From Casp-alpha2 sp036337015 (GTDB taxonomy: Bacteria > Pseudomonadota > Alphaproteobacteria > Rhodospirillales > Casp-alpha2), in the NCBI GenBank assembly GCA_036337015.1, contig JAYZEZ010000003.1, positions 1-64,000 of the forward strand: DNA of 64,000 nucleotides. The letters are read 5' to 3'. Shown in pieces: positions 27,215 through 36,783 of the stretch (the first letter of the stretch is position 1; each line of letters starts with the position of its first letter). Under the pieces are notes generated by a model. That model had not been told where the DNA came from, searched no databases, and saw only the letters and a program-made list of their open reading frames with translations. The position numbers were made by a program, and so were the translations under genes.

Positions 27215-28105
27215 GTGTTCGTTTCATCAATGACAGGCTTTTCACAATCAGAAGGCCAAAAGGATATTTGTTCATGGAGATGGGAACTAAAAAGCCTTAA
27301 TGCTAGAGGCTTAGACGTACGTTGCCGTCTGCCTAACGGCTTTGAGGGTTTGGAAAAGGACATTCGGGGACTTATTTCTAAATTTCTTAAACGAGGATTT
27401 GTTAATGTAAATCTAGTTATTTCTCAACTTGAAAATGAGCAAAGGTTTCGTTTAAACACGAAGATTTTGGGAGAAGTTTTGGAAATTCTGCCAAAAATTA
27501 AATTACAATTTCCTGACGCTAAACCATTAAGCACGGATGGTCTTTTAGCTATATGTTCAGTAATCGAGTCTACCAATGAAAACTTTGTTGGTCGGAGACA
27601 TGAAAATCTAATTTTGGAAGTTGAGAAAAGTTTTAAAGTTGCACTAGATGATTTGTTGGATATGCGAAAAATTGAAGGTGCTAGTTTAAAAAGGAATCTC
27701 ATAACCCATCTTAAGGTATTTTCAGGACTTATTAAAAATGCGAGGAAAATAGCCAATTCTCAACAAAAGTTAACTCGAGAACGTTTAAAAAATCAGATTA
27801 ATTCTTTGCTTAAGGAAGTTAAGGCACTAACTGAAGACCGCTTGTCACAAGAGATCGTTCTTTTAATGGCTAAGGCTGATATTTGTGAAGAACTTGATCG
27901 TCTTAAGGCACATGAACTCGCTGCATCTGATATAATAAAAAAAGGTGGTCCTATCGGTCGTAAATTGGATTTTTTATGTCAAGAATTTAATCGTGAGGTT
28001 AATACAATATGTTCTAAGTCTTTAGATGTAAATTTGACTAACATTGGATTGGAAATGAAGTCTTGTATTGAGCAATTTCGTGAACAGATTCAAAATATTG
28101 AGTAG
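27215..28105 (+). CDS. yicC: YicC/YloC family endoribonuclease
   Basis: A 296-residue protein with the family N-terminus SSMTGFSQSEG and the C-terminal EEIDRL-like segment (here CEELDRLKAH), FLCQEFNREVNTICSKS and a final helix. Homologues have been reported as endoribonucleases or RNase partners. The start is GTG at 27215 with GAGG about 7 bases upstream; no ATG gives the conserved N-terminus. It sits between mltG and gmk, 10 bases before the latter, which is the usual pairing. Confidence 0.92.
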   Translation: MFVSSMTGFSQSEGQKDICSWRWELKSLNARGLDVRCRLPNGFEGLEKDIRGLISKFLKRGFVNVNLVISQLENEQRFRLNTKILGEVLEILPKIKLQFPDAKPLSTDGLLAICSVIESTNENFVGRRHENLILEVEKSFKVALDDLLDMRKIEGASLKRNLITHLKVFSGLIKNARKIANSQQKLTRERLKNQINSLLKEVKALTEDRLSQEIVLLMAKADICEELDRLKAHELAASDIIKKGGPIGRKLDFLCQEFNREVNTICSKSLDVNLTNIGLEMKSCIEQFREQIQNIE

Positions 28106-28115
28106 AAAGTTGATA

Positions 28116-28751
28116 ATGGAAACTGATAAAATTTTTAGAAGAGGTCTGTTGTTTGTTTTATCATCGCCATCAGGTGCTGGTAAATCTACGATTTCTAAAG
28201 CCTTACTTAAAAAATCAAATAATTTAACTATGTCAGTTTCAGTTACAACACGTCCAATGCGATCAGGCGAAGTTGATGGAAGAGATTACCATTTTATAGA
28301 TGACGGAACTTTTAAGACAAAGGTGAAAAATTCAGAATTTCTTGAACATGCTACTGTTTTTGAGAATTCTTATGGAACCTTAAAAAAACCAGTAGAAGAT
28401 TTGTTAAGTGCTGGATGTGACGTTCTATTTGATGTTGACTGGCAAGGCACGCAGCAATTAGCTGAATCTGCTTCTAATGATTTGGTAACTGTTTTTATTT
28501 TACCGCCATCAATAAAAGAATTAGAAAGACGCTTGCAGAAGCGGGCGCAAGATTCAAATGAAGTGGTTTCTCAACGTATGTCTAAAGCGACTTCTGAAAT
28601 GAGTCATTGGCGTGAATATGATTATATCATAGTTAATGAAGACATTGATTCCAGTATAGAAAATGTAATAGCTATACTAACTGCTGAACGCTTGAAGCGT
28701 GATCGTCAGGTTGGTCTAGGAAAGTTTATTCGAAAAATGGGTTATGCTTAG
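28116..28751 (+). CDS. gmk: guanylate kinase
   Basis: Phosphorylates GMP to GDP. I start at ATG 28116 (211 residues, METDKIFRRG), 10 bases after yicC; the longer frame overlaps yicC and lacks homology to the family. The P-loop is SSPSGAGKST (K23), followed by the GMP-binding TTRPMRSGEVDGRDYHF and EHATVFENSYGT. The 3' end overlaps the convergent rsmA gene by 26 bases, so the two stop codons lie inside each other's coding sequence. Confidence 0.96.
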   Translation: METDKIFRRGLLFVLSSPSGAGKSTISKALLKKSNNLTMSVSVTTRPMRSGEVDGRDYHFIDDGTFKTKVKNSEFLEHATVFENSYGTLKKPVEDLLSAGCDVLFDVDWQGTQQLAESASNDLVTVFILPPSIKELERRLQKRAQDSNEVVSQRMSKATSEMSHWREYDYIIVNEDIDSSIENVIAILTAERLKRDRQVGLGKFIRKMGYA

Positions 28752-29565
28752 AAATAGAATTAGCGATAGAACAGAACTCTTTAACTGTAAGATCTTCCGC
28801 TCGTGCTGTTGGGTCAATACCTAGTTTTTTAAATTCTATATTAAGTCTTTTTAAACTAGAACGTAGCATTTTACGGCGTTGTCCAAAGGCTAAGGCTGTC
28901 ACTAATTCAAGGTTTTTCATGGATGTTGGTGCGAGTGGTTGTAGGCGTGGCTTTAAAGTTATGACACTTGATGTCACTTTTGGTGGTGGTGTAAAAGCTT
29001 TTCTTGAAATGTTAAACTCGAGTTGTGTTTCGCAGAGCCATTGAGTAATTATAGAAAGACGACCGTAATTTTTATTTCCAGGTTTAGCAACTAATCGTTC
29101 AGCTACTTCCTTTTGAAACATTAGTGCTAAACAATCAAATTCGTTAATTTGTTTAAGCCATCCTAAGAGAAGTGGTGTTGCAATATTATAAGGTAAGTTA
29201 GCTATTATACGACGTGGCTTTGGTACTAATTCGGCAACATTTGTTTCTAGAGCATTGGCCTCAACTACCTTCAATCGTTTGCAGTGAGGTGGTTTAAACT
29301 CTTCAAGAGCTTTTATGCAACGAGTATCTCTTTCGATAACGACAACTGATTTAGCCCCCATGTTTAACAATTCGCGAGTTAACCCACCTGGGCCAGGGCC
29401 AATCTCTATAACATTGATTCTTTCTAACGGTCCGGTTGATTGAGCTATGCGTGAACAAAGATTTGAATCTAATAAAAAGTGTTGGCCAAATGACTTTTTT
29501 GAAAAAATACTAAATTTTTTGATGATTACTTTGAGGGGGGTACGATATTGCAAGTTTTTATCCAT
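28726..29565 (-). CDS. rsmA: 16S rRNA dimethyladenosine transferase RsmA (KsgA)
   Basis: Dimethylates the two adjacent adenines near the 3' end of 16S rRNA, a late 30S assembly checkpoint. The 279-residue protein has KKSFGQHFLLD, the SAM motif EIGPGPGGLTREL (54-66) and the catalytic NLPYNIATPLL. It ends the lptF-lptG-lptD-surA-pdxA-rsmA operon, 4 bases after pdxA, and its last 26 bases overlap gmk on the opposite strand. Confidence 0.96.
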   Translation of the reverse strand: MDKNLQYRTPLKVIIKKFSIFSKKSFGQHFLLDSNLCSRIAQSTGPLERINVIEIGPGPGGLTRELLNMGAKSVVVIERDTRCIKALEEFKPPHCKRLKVVEANALETNVAELVPKPRRIIANLPYNIATPLLLGWLKQINEFDCLALMFQKEVAERLVAKPGNKNYGRLSIITQWLCETQLEFNISRKAFTPPPKVTSSVITLKPRLQPLAPTSMKNLELVTALAFGQRRKMLRSSLKRLNIEFKKLGIDPTARAEDLTVKEFCSIANSISKHNPFFE

Positions 29566-29569
29566 CAGA

Positions 29570-30586
29570 CTATTTTTTGCTTAACTTGCAAATATCGCCT
29601 GCCATTTTAATAGCTGCGATTAGGTTGCTTTCATCCGCTTTGCCTGTGTTTGCAATATCGAAAGCAGTTCCATGGTCAGGTGATGTGCGAATGAATGGCA
29701 AACCTAATGTGATATTTACCGCCTCCTGAAATGCAATAGCCTTGATTGGAATTAATGCCTGGTCATGATACATGCAAATTGCTGCATCAAATTTTTCTCG
29801 TGATTTCTTAGTGAACAACGTATCTGGAGAGACTGGACCATAAACATCGATTCCCATCTTACTCAGTGCCTTCACAGCTGGTTCTATTATAAGACTTTCT
29901 TCATTGCCCATAGAGTTGTTTTCCCCTGCATGTGGATTTAAACCTGCAACGGCAAGTCTTGGATGTACCAATCCAAAATTCTTTTTTAGAGCGTTGTTTG
30001 TTACAATTCCTGCTTCTATTATTTTTTCAATATCCAAAGTTTCTATTGCATCACGTAGGCTCTGGTGAATTGTAACTGGAACTACTTTTAAATTATCAGT
30101 AGCCAACATCATAATTGGTGTTGATTTTATACCAGCAAGAGATGCTAGAAATTCAGTATGTCCAGGAAATTGAAATCCTGATTTATAAAGGATGTCTTTA
30201 TGAATAGGATTAGTTATGATCGCATCAGCCTCACCTTCCATAATTAGTTTAATGGCAAATTCGATCGAGGCAATGACGGCTTTAGAATTTGCGGCATCAG
30301 GTTTACCTGGAATAACTGGCGATTGTAATGGTGAAACAGTATCTATCGGCAACACTGGTAATGCTTTAGAAAATATATTTACTGTCTCAGATGGCGAGTT
30401 GATCGATTGAATAGGAACTTTGACTTTTATCTTTTTTGAAATAATTCTAAGTCGTTCTGGATCATCAATTATGAAGAAAGGATATAAACTTTTACTTTGA
30501 GTCCAAGCCTTTAGTGTAATCTCCCCTCCAATCCCAGCAGGTTCTCCCATGCTAATTGCTAGAATAGGAGAATTATCTATTGTCAT
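29570..30586 (-). CDS. pdxA: 4-hydroxythreonine-4-phosphate dehydrogenase
   Basis: Step of DXP-dependent vitamin B6 synthesis. The 338-residue protein has the family opening SMGEPAGIGGEI and metal-binding histidines in PGHTEF (H143), GLNPHAGENN and MYHDQALIP, the three sites known to hold the divalent cation in this family. The C-terminal GTAFDIANTGKAD is conserved. The start overlaps the surA stop by 4 bases; surA-pdxA-rsmA is an ancient proteobacterial arrangement. Confidence 0.96.
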   Translation of the reverse strand: MTIDNSPILAISMGEPAGIGGEITLKAWTQSKSLYPFFIIDDPERLRIISKKIKVKVPIQSINSPSETVNIFSKALPVLPIDTVSPLQSPVIPGKPDAANSKAVIASIEFAIKLIMEGEADAIITNPIHKDILYKSGFQFPGHTEFLASLAGIKSTPIMMLATDNLKVVPVTIHQSLRDAIETLDIEKIIEAGIVTNNALKKNFGLVHPRLAVAGLNPHAGENNSMGNEESLIIEPAVKALSKMGIDVYGPVSPDTLFTKKSREKFDAAICMYHDQALIPIKAIAFQEAVNITLGLPFIRTSPDHGTAFDIANTGKADESNLIAAIKMAGDICKLSKK

Positions 30587-31863
30587 AATCGGGATTCCAA
30601 GAAGGCTTCTCGGCGTAACTGCTGAAGATATTGTTGGGTAAAAGTTCCCAATTTTTCATATCTTAAACTTGCTTCAATACGATTACGTCGGTCACTAATA
30701 CTTAGTATTTGAGATTTTTCTTTATCACGCCGACATACCATTAATACCATTACACCTTCAGGAGACCTATGGGGTTTACTTGCTCTCATAAGAGGAAGTT
30801 TTTGAATTAGCCTTTTTTGCTGTAGTCCAAGCGTATTAATTTTTAAATCACCAAGATTTCCAGATAAGGGAGAATTAAATTTTTTAGCAGCCAATCCTAA
30901 TTCTTTGCAATTTCTGGCTTCTTGACCAATTTTTTGTGCGGATTTAATGGATTTTTCCACTTCTTTTATGCCGGCATTTTTAGCAAGTGGTATAATTAGC
31001 TGTTGTAGATTAATAGTGGCAGATTCTGGGTCTGGTTGACCAAATTTACGAGCAATGCGTTGTTCCTTTAAATAGAGGATATAATATCCTTCTATAGTAC
31101 GGATTGGTTGTGATATTTGGCCAGGTTTTAAAAGTTTTAATATGTTGTCTAATTCTTGATCTAACTGCCCAGCTCTTTTCCAACCCATATCGCCGCCGTT
31201 TCTTGCGGTTGCGCTTTTTGAAAAATTTTTTGCTAAGGTAGAAAATTTAGCACCACTTTTTATTTGGTTAATCATACGGTTGGCAATTTCCAAGACCTGC
31301 TTTTCATCCTCAGGATTTTCTAAAGGCAAGAATATATTGGAAACCCGATATTCTGGTTTGCCTTCATTATTTAGAATTTGAGCTAGAGTTTCATCAATTT
31401 CTTCATCAGTAATTACTACAGTTGGCCCATAACGTACGTTAACTAGCTCTTTCCATGAGAGGTCTGCCTTAATACGTTTATGTAGAACCGAAATATCCAC
31501 TTTATTTTCTTTTAAAGTTTTCTTTATAGCCCCTTTAGAGAGTTTGTTTCCTCTCTCCATAGCTCTAAGGGCTAAGTCAACTTCTTTATCACTAATCTTT
31601 ACGCTAATTCTTTTTGCTTCCTGAAGTTTTAGCTCTTCATCTACCATAGTTTGTAAGACTTGGCTCCTAATGCGCACTCTAGTTTCTGGATTATTTGGTA
31701 GCCTAGAAAAAAGAATTAACATTGTAATACGCATGTTTAGGTCATAAACAGAAATCATCTGATTATTAACTATGGCAGCGATCTTTAAAACATCCTGTGC
31801 GATAGAAAATTTAGACGTAGTTATAAGAATGCTTGTAAAAATAATGATAAAAATTTTTTTCAT
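30583..31863 (-). CDS. surA: periplasmic chaperone/peptidyl-prolyl isomerase SurA
   Basis: Escorts outer-membrane proteins, including LptD, to the BAM complex. I prefer the ATG at 31863, giving a signal peptide MKKIFIIIFTS...SIA with cleavage near residue 22; a GTG two codons upstream is possible. The mature chain has the SurA N-terminal chaperone domain (AAIVNNQMISVYDL), a parvulin domain around GGDMGWKRAGQLDQEL, and a second parvulin-like region (about 280-380) that looks degenerate. About 426 residues is normal. Confidence 0.93.
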   Translation of the reverse strand: MKKIFIIIFTSILITTSKFSIAQDVLKIAAIVNNQMISVYDLNMRITMLILFSRLPNNPETRVRIRSQVLQTMVDEELKLQEAKRISVKISDKEVDLALRAMERGNKLSKGAIKKTLKENKVDISVLHKRIKADLSWKELVNVRYGPTVVITDEEIDETLAQILNNEGKPEYRVSNIFLPLENPEDEKQVLEIANRMINQIKSGAKFSTLAKNFSKSATARNGGDMGWKRAGQLDQELDNILKLLKPGQISQPIRTIEGYYILYLKEQRIARKFGQPDPESATINLQQLIIPLAKNAGIKEVEKSIKSAQKIGQEARNCKELGLAAKKFNSPLSGNLGDLKINTLGLQQKRLIQKLPLMRASKPHRSPEGVMVLMVCRRDKEKSQILSISDRRNRIEASLRYEKLGTFTQQYLQQLRREAFLESRL

Positions 31864-31884
31864 GCACACACCCGATTACATTCG

Positions 31885-34434
31885 TCATCTCTGGTAGATG
31901 TCAGAATTAAATCCGCCTAAAGTCTTAAGTAGCACATTGAAAGTAATCTGGTCGGTTGGTTCTAGATCTCTGTCTTTGAAAAAATTTCTAGATGCATTTG
32001 TAGTAAATGTTAGGCACTCATTTTCATAGGTCAGCTTTCCAATAAATTGACGTGAATCACCTGTGGCTATATCATGAACCCCTGAAATTGCACCTCTCCA
32101 AAACCTTGTAAACTTGGAATTTATAGAAGAACGAATTTCCTCACGACCACCAAATTGACCATCGGTTTGGTCTTCTATGAATACATAATTAGTATTAACT
32201 ATAAGCGCATCTCCGCCTGCTTTTAAGGAGATTTCGTTGCGTTTTGGGGTAAAATTATCACTATCAAAACGAGTGCGGTATAGTAGATTGAGATATGGCC
32301 CCGGAGATATATTAACACGTCCGACCAAATCAGAAAGTTTGTCTTCTAAACCGGAACCTTTTGCAAATGTGTCGTCTATTTTGGGCCGCGCTGATTGACC
32401 TAAAAAGATCTCAGCATTGCCACCATTCTCACCAAACCCATTCCATTTGAGACCATAAGCAAGTCTCGGTCCACCTTCTACTCTATCAATTCCGGAAAAT
32501 TTATTCGCGCGAAGCAAGTTAGTATCATCAAACTCTAAAGATTTACTGTCTTCGTTTGGTATTTCGTTGGAATTGCCACCATACGGGCTAAAAATTGCTA
32601 CAGCTACAGGCTCAATAACCTGTGTTATTCCACTTTCGTTTTTTACAACAGGGAATCTCCAGTCTAACATAACCTGTGGAACAGTTCGCCCACTAAAGCC
32701 ATTATATTCTTTTAAATACTTTCTTTGTAAATCTTCTACATGATAATAATCGGCATTGATGTTGGCAGTTAATTTGTAAACGCCCCCTAGATTATCTTTG
32801 AATGGTATTTGCCATCCAGGTCTAAACGAAAATCTTCTTGTCTTTCCTCCTTCTTCGCGTGTGATTGCAAGTAAATTAGCATCAAGTATGGTTTGTCCAC
32901 CAAAGCGGTCGGGTCTGCCTAAATGATTATAATCAATTAAAGGTAATACTAATGGGTCCGTATCTGAATCATCGCCCGCTTGAATTCCTTGGAATGAATA
33001 AGCATTAGCTCTGAAGTAGTTTCTTTCTCTAAACCCTTCAGCAAAAATCTGAGAATTTAAAGAGCTACTAGAGCCAAACTTATTTTCGCTTACAATATCG
33101 TAGCGTCTTAAATAGGTATCATCAGTTGCTCGGTTAAAATCTAGACCCCACCGCCAAGTACTATCTATATCAAATCTAACAGTAGAATTTATGTGGCCAC
33201 GTACATCGTGTTTACTATCCCCAATTACAATACTGCCGTTTGTATCGACTTTACCTTTTCTGAATCTATGACGATATTCAGCAAGGCCACCTGAGCCTTC
33301 TCCTGTTACTAGAGCAGTTACTGTAGCATCTCTATGCTTGCCAAGATCAAAGAAATAAGGAACGCGCCCAACAGACCCTAGGTCTGAAGAGCCACTAAAC
33401 GTTGGCACAAGGAATCCACTTTTACGCCTTACGCTTGGATCTGGATGAGATAGATATGGTGTATACGCGACAGGAAATCCCATTATCTCTACCCATGCGT
33501 CACGATATTCTATAGTTTTATTATTTTTGTCATGAATTACTTTAACAGCTTTGACCTGCCACAAAGGTGGTTCTGTAGGATCTTTAGGACAAAGTTCGCA
33601 TGGCGAATAAACACCATTATACATTTCAGTTACTTTGCCATTAAATCGTTTGGCTGAACTAGCAGCTATTCGAGATCGATCTGATAAAATTATACCAATA
33701 CCTTTAATAATAGCATTTTTAAGGTCACCAGTGACTTTCATCTCTTTAGCAAAGATTTTTTCTCCATCGGGCTGAATAAAATGTATGTTTCCTTTAGCTG
33801 TAACTATTTCTGTTTTTTGGTCGTAGGAAAAACTATCTGCTTCTAGTTGGCGCCCATTACTTTTAATTGAGACATTTCCTTTCGCAATAATTTCTCCAGT
33901 TTTTTCATTAAAAATTAATTCATCGGCACTAAAATTTACTGGAATATTAGAATCAAAATCGCCACTATATTCTCTTACCTTTGAATTTGATGATTCAGGT
34001 TTTTTAACGGATTTATAGGGTCTATCTTCCGGCGTTAGTTGATGTTGACTTTTAGATATTGAATCCCGTTCAACCTCAGATTTATTATGTTTTATATCAT
34101 CCAAAATAACATTAGGTTTGTATGGGCCTGGATACCATAAAGTACCCAAAGGTTTTCCGGGTTGTGGGCTTGCATTAATAGGTTCTGTTTTTGGAAAAGT
34201 TGGTATAGTTGGGATAATTTTTCTTTGCTTTAGGGCGGGATTGCTGAGTGGTGTTTTTACAGGTTTTGGAGATGTCGCATTTGGGTTATAGGGGCCTGGG
34301 TACCATAGTGAGCCAAGGGGTAGTTCATGTTGTAATGGCAATGAACTTTTAGAAGCTTCAGAAGCAGACAGTGCAGTATTCGAAAAATAGGTTAATCCTA
34401 TTAGTAAGAAGTAGATTATAAATCTGCAATTCAT
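31885..34434 (-). CDS. lptD: LPS-assembly protein LptD
   Basis: Outer-membrane beta-barrel that inserts LPS into the outer leaflet. I start at ATG 34434 (849 residues); from there a signal peptide MNCRFIIYFLLIGL...ALSA is obvious, GGGA lies upstream, and the gap to lptG is 5 bases. A Pro-rich N-terminal linker carries two copies of a PLGxLWYPGPYxPN motif (39-52 and 95-108). Then come an OstA/LptA-like beta-jellyroll (about 165-260) and the barrel domain with SPCELCPKDP. Cysteines are few: C3 in the signal, the CELC pair and one near the C-terminus, so disulfide pairing differs from E. coli. Confidence 0.93.
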   Translation of the reverse strand: MNCRFIIYFLLIGLTYFSNTALSASEASKSSLPLQHELPLGSLWYPGPYNPNATSPKPVKTPLSNPALKQRKIIPTIPTFPKTEPINASPQPGKPLGTLWYPGPYKPNVILDDIKHNKSEVERDSISKSQHQLTPEDRPYKSVKKPESSNSKVREYSGDFDSNIPVNFSADELIFNEKTGEIIAKGNVSIKSNGRQLEADSFSYDQKTEIVTAKGNIHFIQPDGEKIFAKEMKVTGDLKNAIIKGIGIILSDRSRIAASSAKRFNGKVTEMYNGVYSPCELCPKDPTEPPLWQVKAVKVIHDKNNKTIEYRDAWVEIMGFPVAYTPYLSHPDPSVRRKSGFLVPTFSGSSDLGSVGRVPYFFDLGKHRDATVTALVTGEGSGGLAEYRHRFRKGKVDTNGSIVIGDSKHDVRGHINSTVRFDIDSTWRWGLDFNRATDDTYLRRYDIVSENKFGSSSSLNSQIFAEGFRERNYFRANAYSFQGIQAGDDSDTDPLVLPLIDYNHLGRPDRFGGQTILDANLLAITREEGGKTRRFSFRPGWQIPFKDNLGGVYKLTANINADYYHVEDLQRKYLKEYNGFSGRTVPQVMLDWRFPVVKNESGITQVIEPVAVAIFSPYGGNSNEIPNEDSKSLEFDDTNLLRANKFSGIDRVEGGPRLAYGLKWNGFGENGGNAEIFLGQSARPKIDDTFAKGSGLEDKLSDLVGRVNISPGPYLNLLYRTRFDSDNFTPKRNEISLKAGGDALIVNTNYVFIEDQTDGQFGGREEIRSSINSKFTRFWRGAISGVHDIATGDSRQFIGKLTYENECLTFTTNASRNFFKDRDLEPTDQITFNVLLKTLGGFNSDIYQR
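34111..34320 (-). repeat. duplicated 14-residue motif in LptD N-terminal linker
   Basis: Two copies encode PLGSLWYPGPYNPN (34279-34320) and PLGTLWYPGPYKPN (34111-34152), identical at 12 of 14 positions and separated by 42 residues rich in Pro and Lys. The DNA copies differ at many synonymous sites, so the peptide rather than the DNA appears to be conserved. Confidence 0.85.
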
Positions 34435-34439
34435 TTTCC

Positions 34440-35540
34440 CTATCCATCCTCTAAATGAAGTAGGGTTGCTAACCCAAGCAAGGTGGCAACGCCTGATGGT
34501 GTCCAAGCGGCCAACGTAACTGGAATGCTGCCCGATAGTCCAAGAGCAAATACAATATCAGAAAAGAAATAAAGAGTGAAACCTGCAAAAACACCTGCGC
34601 CTATGACATATGTACCGTCACCTTGTCTATTGTATCTTAAAGTAAATGCCGCCGCAATCAACACCATTGCACACATCATCAAAGGTGAGGCTAATAGTGT
34701 GTGCCAGTATAGACGATGTCTAACTGCAGTAAATCCAGCTTCCTCAAGTGTTGTTATAAATTCTGGCAAATTCCAAAAAGACATGGTTTCTGGAGGTGCA
34801 AAACTATCTTGAATCCTATTCATCGTTAAGTCAGTTGCAAGCCAATAGTCTTTTTCGAATCTAGGTATATTTTCGGGTGTGTGCACCCAAGTATTTGTTA
34901 GGTGCCAGAAGCCATCATCTAATCTAGCTTTTTCAGCATCTAAGCGTCCTATAAAGCGATCTTTCCCCTGGTAGTTAAATACAATAACATCCCGCAATTC
35001 CACATCATTGTCTTTTTGAAGTACAAAGCGAGAATGGACCACTGATTGTCCATTTGAGTTTGATTGACGTAGCCAAAGCCCGTGCTCTGAAAGAGCAAGA
35101 AAACTTTTAAGGCCTTTAAGATTTATTGCCTCAATCCTTTCAAAACGAGTGATAGTTGTAGATGACAGTGGGCTAATAACTCCTATTTGAAAAATTCCTA
35201 GAAAAAAAGCAATACCTAATACAGGCAAAAGAAATTGCCATACTGATACACCTGCAGCACGCGTTATCACTAATTCATGAGATCTGGTAAGACGCCAAAA
35301 AGCTGCCATGCCACCAAATAAAACACCAAATGGAAAGATCTGTTGTGCCATATGCGGAAGCTTCAACAGTGCCATTTCAAATATCATGGATATTGTAATT
35401 TCTGGCTTGGTAGCAGCTCTCCTTAATAACTCAACCGTATCAAATAAAAAAATTAGCATCAAAAATAGGAAAAATAGAGCAACAAAGGTCCCTAGAAAGT
35501 TGCGTCCAATATAAAAAGATAATGTTGGTGATAATCGCAA
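34440..35540 (-). CDS. lptG: LPS export permease LptG
   Basis: One of two permeases of the LptB2FG transporter that extracts LPS from the inner membrane. The 366-residue protein has six membrane helices in a 3+3 arrangement around a periplasmic beta-jellyroll (about 125-265), as in the YjgP/YjgQ family. The start is TTG at 35540 with AGGA 6 bases upstream. It lies 20 bases after lptF and 5 before lptD. LptB and LptC are not in the window. Confidence 0.93.
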   Translation of the reverse strand: MRLSPTLSFYIGRNFLGTFVALFFLFLMLIFLFDTVELLRRAATKPEITISMIFEMALLKLPHMAQQIFPFGVLFGGMAAFWRLTRSHELVITRAAGVSVWQFLLPVLGIAFFLGIFQIGVISPLSSTTITRFERIEAINLKGLKSFLALSEHGLWLRQSNSNGQSVVHSRFVLQKDNDVELRDVIVFNYQGKDRFIGRLDAEKARLDDGFWHLTNTWVHTPENIPRFEKDYWLATDLTMNRIQDSFAPPETMSFWNLPEFITTLEEAGFTAVRHRLYWHTLLASPLMMCAMVLIAAAFTLRYNRQGDGTYVIGAGVFAGFTLYFFSDIVFALGLSGSIPVTLAAWTPSGVATLLGLATLLHLEDG

Positions 35541-35560
35541 TGTTATTCCTATCGAAACTA

Positions 35561-36682
35561 TTATGCCGAAGAAGTATCAAGCCAATTTCTACGACTTGAA
35601 TGCCAAAGTAGCATGAAAAGGAAGCCTAAAAGTATCGGTGCTATATTTAGTATATAGAGCAATGGTATTAAATCTAATTGTTTAGCAACTAAATTCTCAA
35701 GGCCGACGGCAATTCCCTGTAAGGTCACCATGATAGAAATGGCAAGAGATACTTGGCGTGTTTGTGTGCGGCGACTAAAGCTACTAGCAATTAAACAACA
35801 TAGACCAATTAGGGCAAAGCCTAATGAAGTTAAGGGAGATACAATACGTTTATGGCCTTCAACGATGAATTTTCCATATTCTTTATTATTCATTTCCGGA
35901 CTGAGAGCTCGAATATTAAATAATTCATCAATTGACCGTTCTCTTGGCTCACGGTAACGGGTCATCGTTGAAGCTCCAGTAGAGGTTAAGTCAAATGCGT
36001 AGTAATCAAAGTAAAGAATTGACATTTTATTAGTTTTTCTATCAACCGATTGGCGATTTCCATCAAACATGATTACACGTGCCCCCTCATCGGTATCCAC
36101 CATAGCGCCTTTTGTAGCCATAAGGGTAAAGGGGCTATCCTTTTTACGATGATCGTGTACAAGGATACCTAACAACTGGCCGTCTTTAGTTCTTTGACGA
36201 ACATAAACCGTGATGCCTTTAGCTACTTGGTTGAAAGCGCCTTCTCGAAGTAATATATGAGCATAATTATATCGTATATCCCACTGCATTGTACGAAATT
36301 TTGTGTAGGATTGAGGTACTAAATAAAGGTTAAGTAAATAACTAAACCCTACGACAATTAATGCTAGTATTAGCGCTGGTTTTGCTAGTGCAAATTGACT
36401 TAAGCCGGCTGCACGCATTACTACGAGTTCACGGTCTGTTATTAATTTTGAGTAGATAAAAATAATTACTAGAAAAAGGGCAATCGGCAGTACTATTACA
36501 AGAAAATTGGGTAAAAGAAGAGCTGTAAGATAAGCAAACATTCCGGCTGAAAGTCCACGATTAACAATCATTTCAATAAAGCGGAGCGATTGTGACAACC
36601 AGATAATACAGGTTAAACTAATCGTTACGATTACCATGCCTATGAATAACTGGCGCAGTATGTATTTTGTAAAACAGTTCAT
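35561..36682 (-). CDS. lptF: LPS export permease LptF
   Basis: Partner of LptG. The 373 residues again form three helices, a periplasmic domain and three helices; the RELVVMRAAGLS segment after helix 2 is the coupling-helix region that contacts the ATPase LptB. It starts the lptF-lptG-lptD-surA-pdxA-rsmA operon, and the 101 bp before it toward 36783 should hold the promoter. In many Alphaproteobacteria pepA lies beside lptF; here pepA is about 8 kb away. Confidence 0.93.
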   Translation of the reverse strand: MNCFTKYILRQLFIGMVIVTISLTCIIWLSQSLRFIEMIVNRGLSAGMFAYLTALLLPNFLVIVLPIALFLVIIFIYSKLITDRELVVMRAAGLSQFALAKPALILALIVVGFSYLLNLYLVPQSYTKFRTMQWDIRYNYAHILLREGAFNQVAKGITVYVRQRTKDGQLLGILVHDHRKKDSPFTLMATKGAMVDTDEGARVIMFDGNRQSVDRKTNKMSILYFDYYAFDLTSTGASTMTRYREPRERSIDELFNIRALSPEMNNKEYGKFIVEGHKRIVSPLTSLGFALIGLCCLIASSFSRRTQTRQVSLAISIMVTLQGIAVGLENLVAKQLDLIPLLYILNIAPILLGFLFMLLWHSSRRNWLDTSSA

Positions 36683-36783
36683 TATGTGAATAGTTTTTAA
36701 TTCATTTCAAAGTGTGAAAAAAGTTAAAATTATCAAGGCGTAACGTTCTATTGTTAAATATTTATAATCTAGCAATCAGTAAA

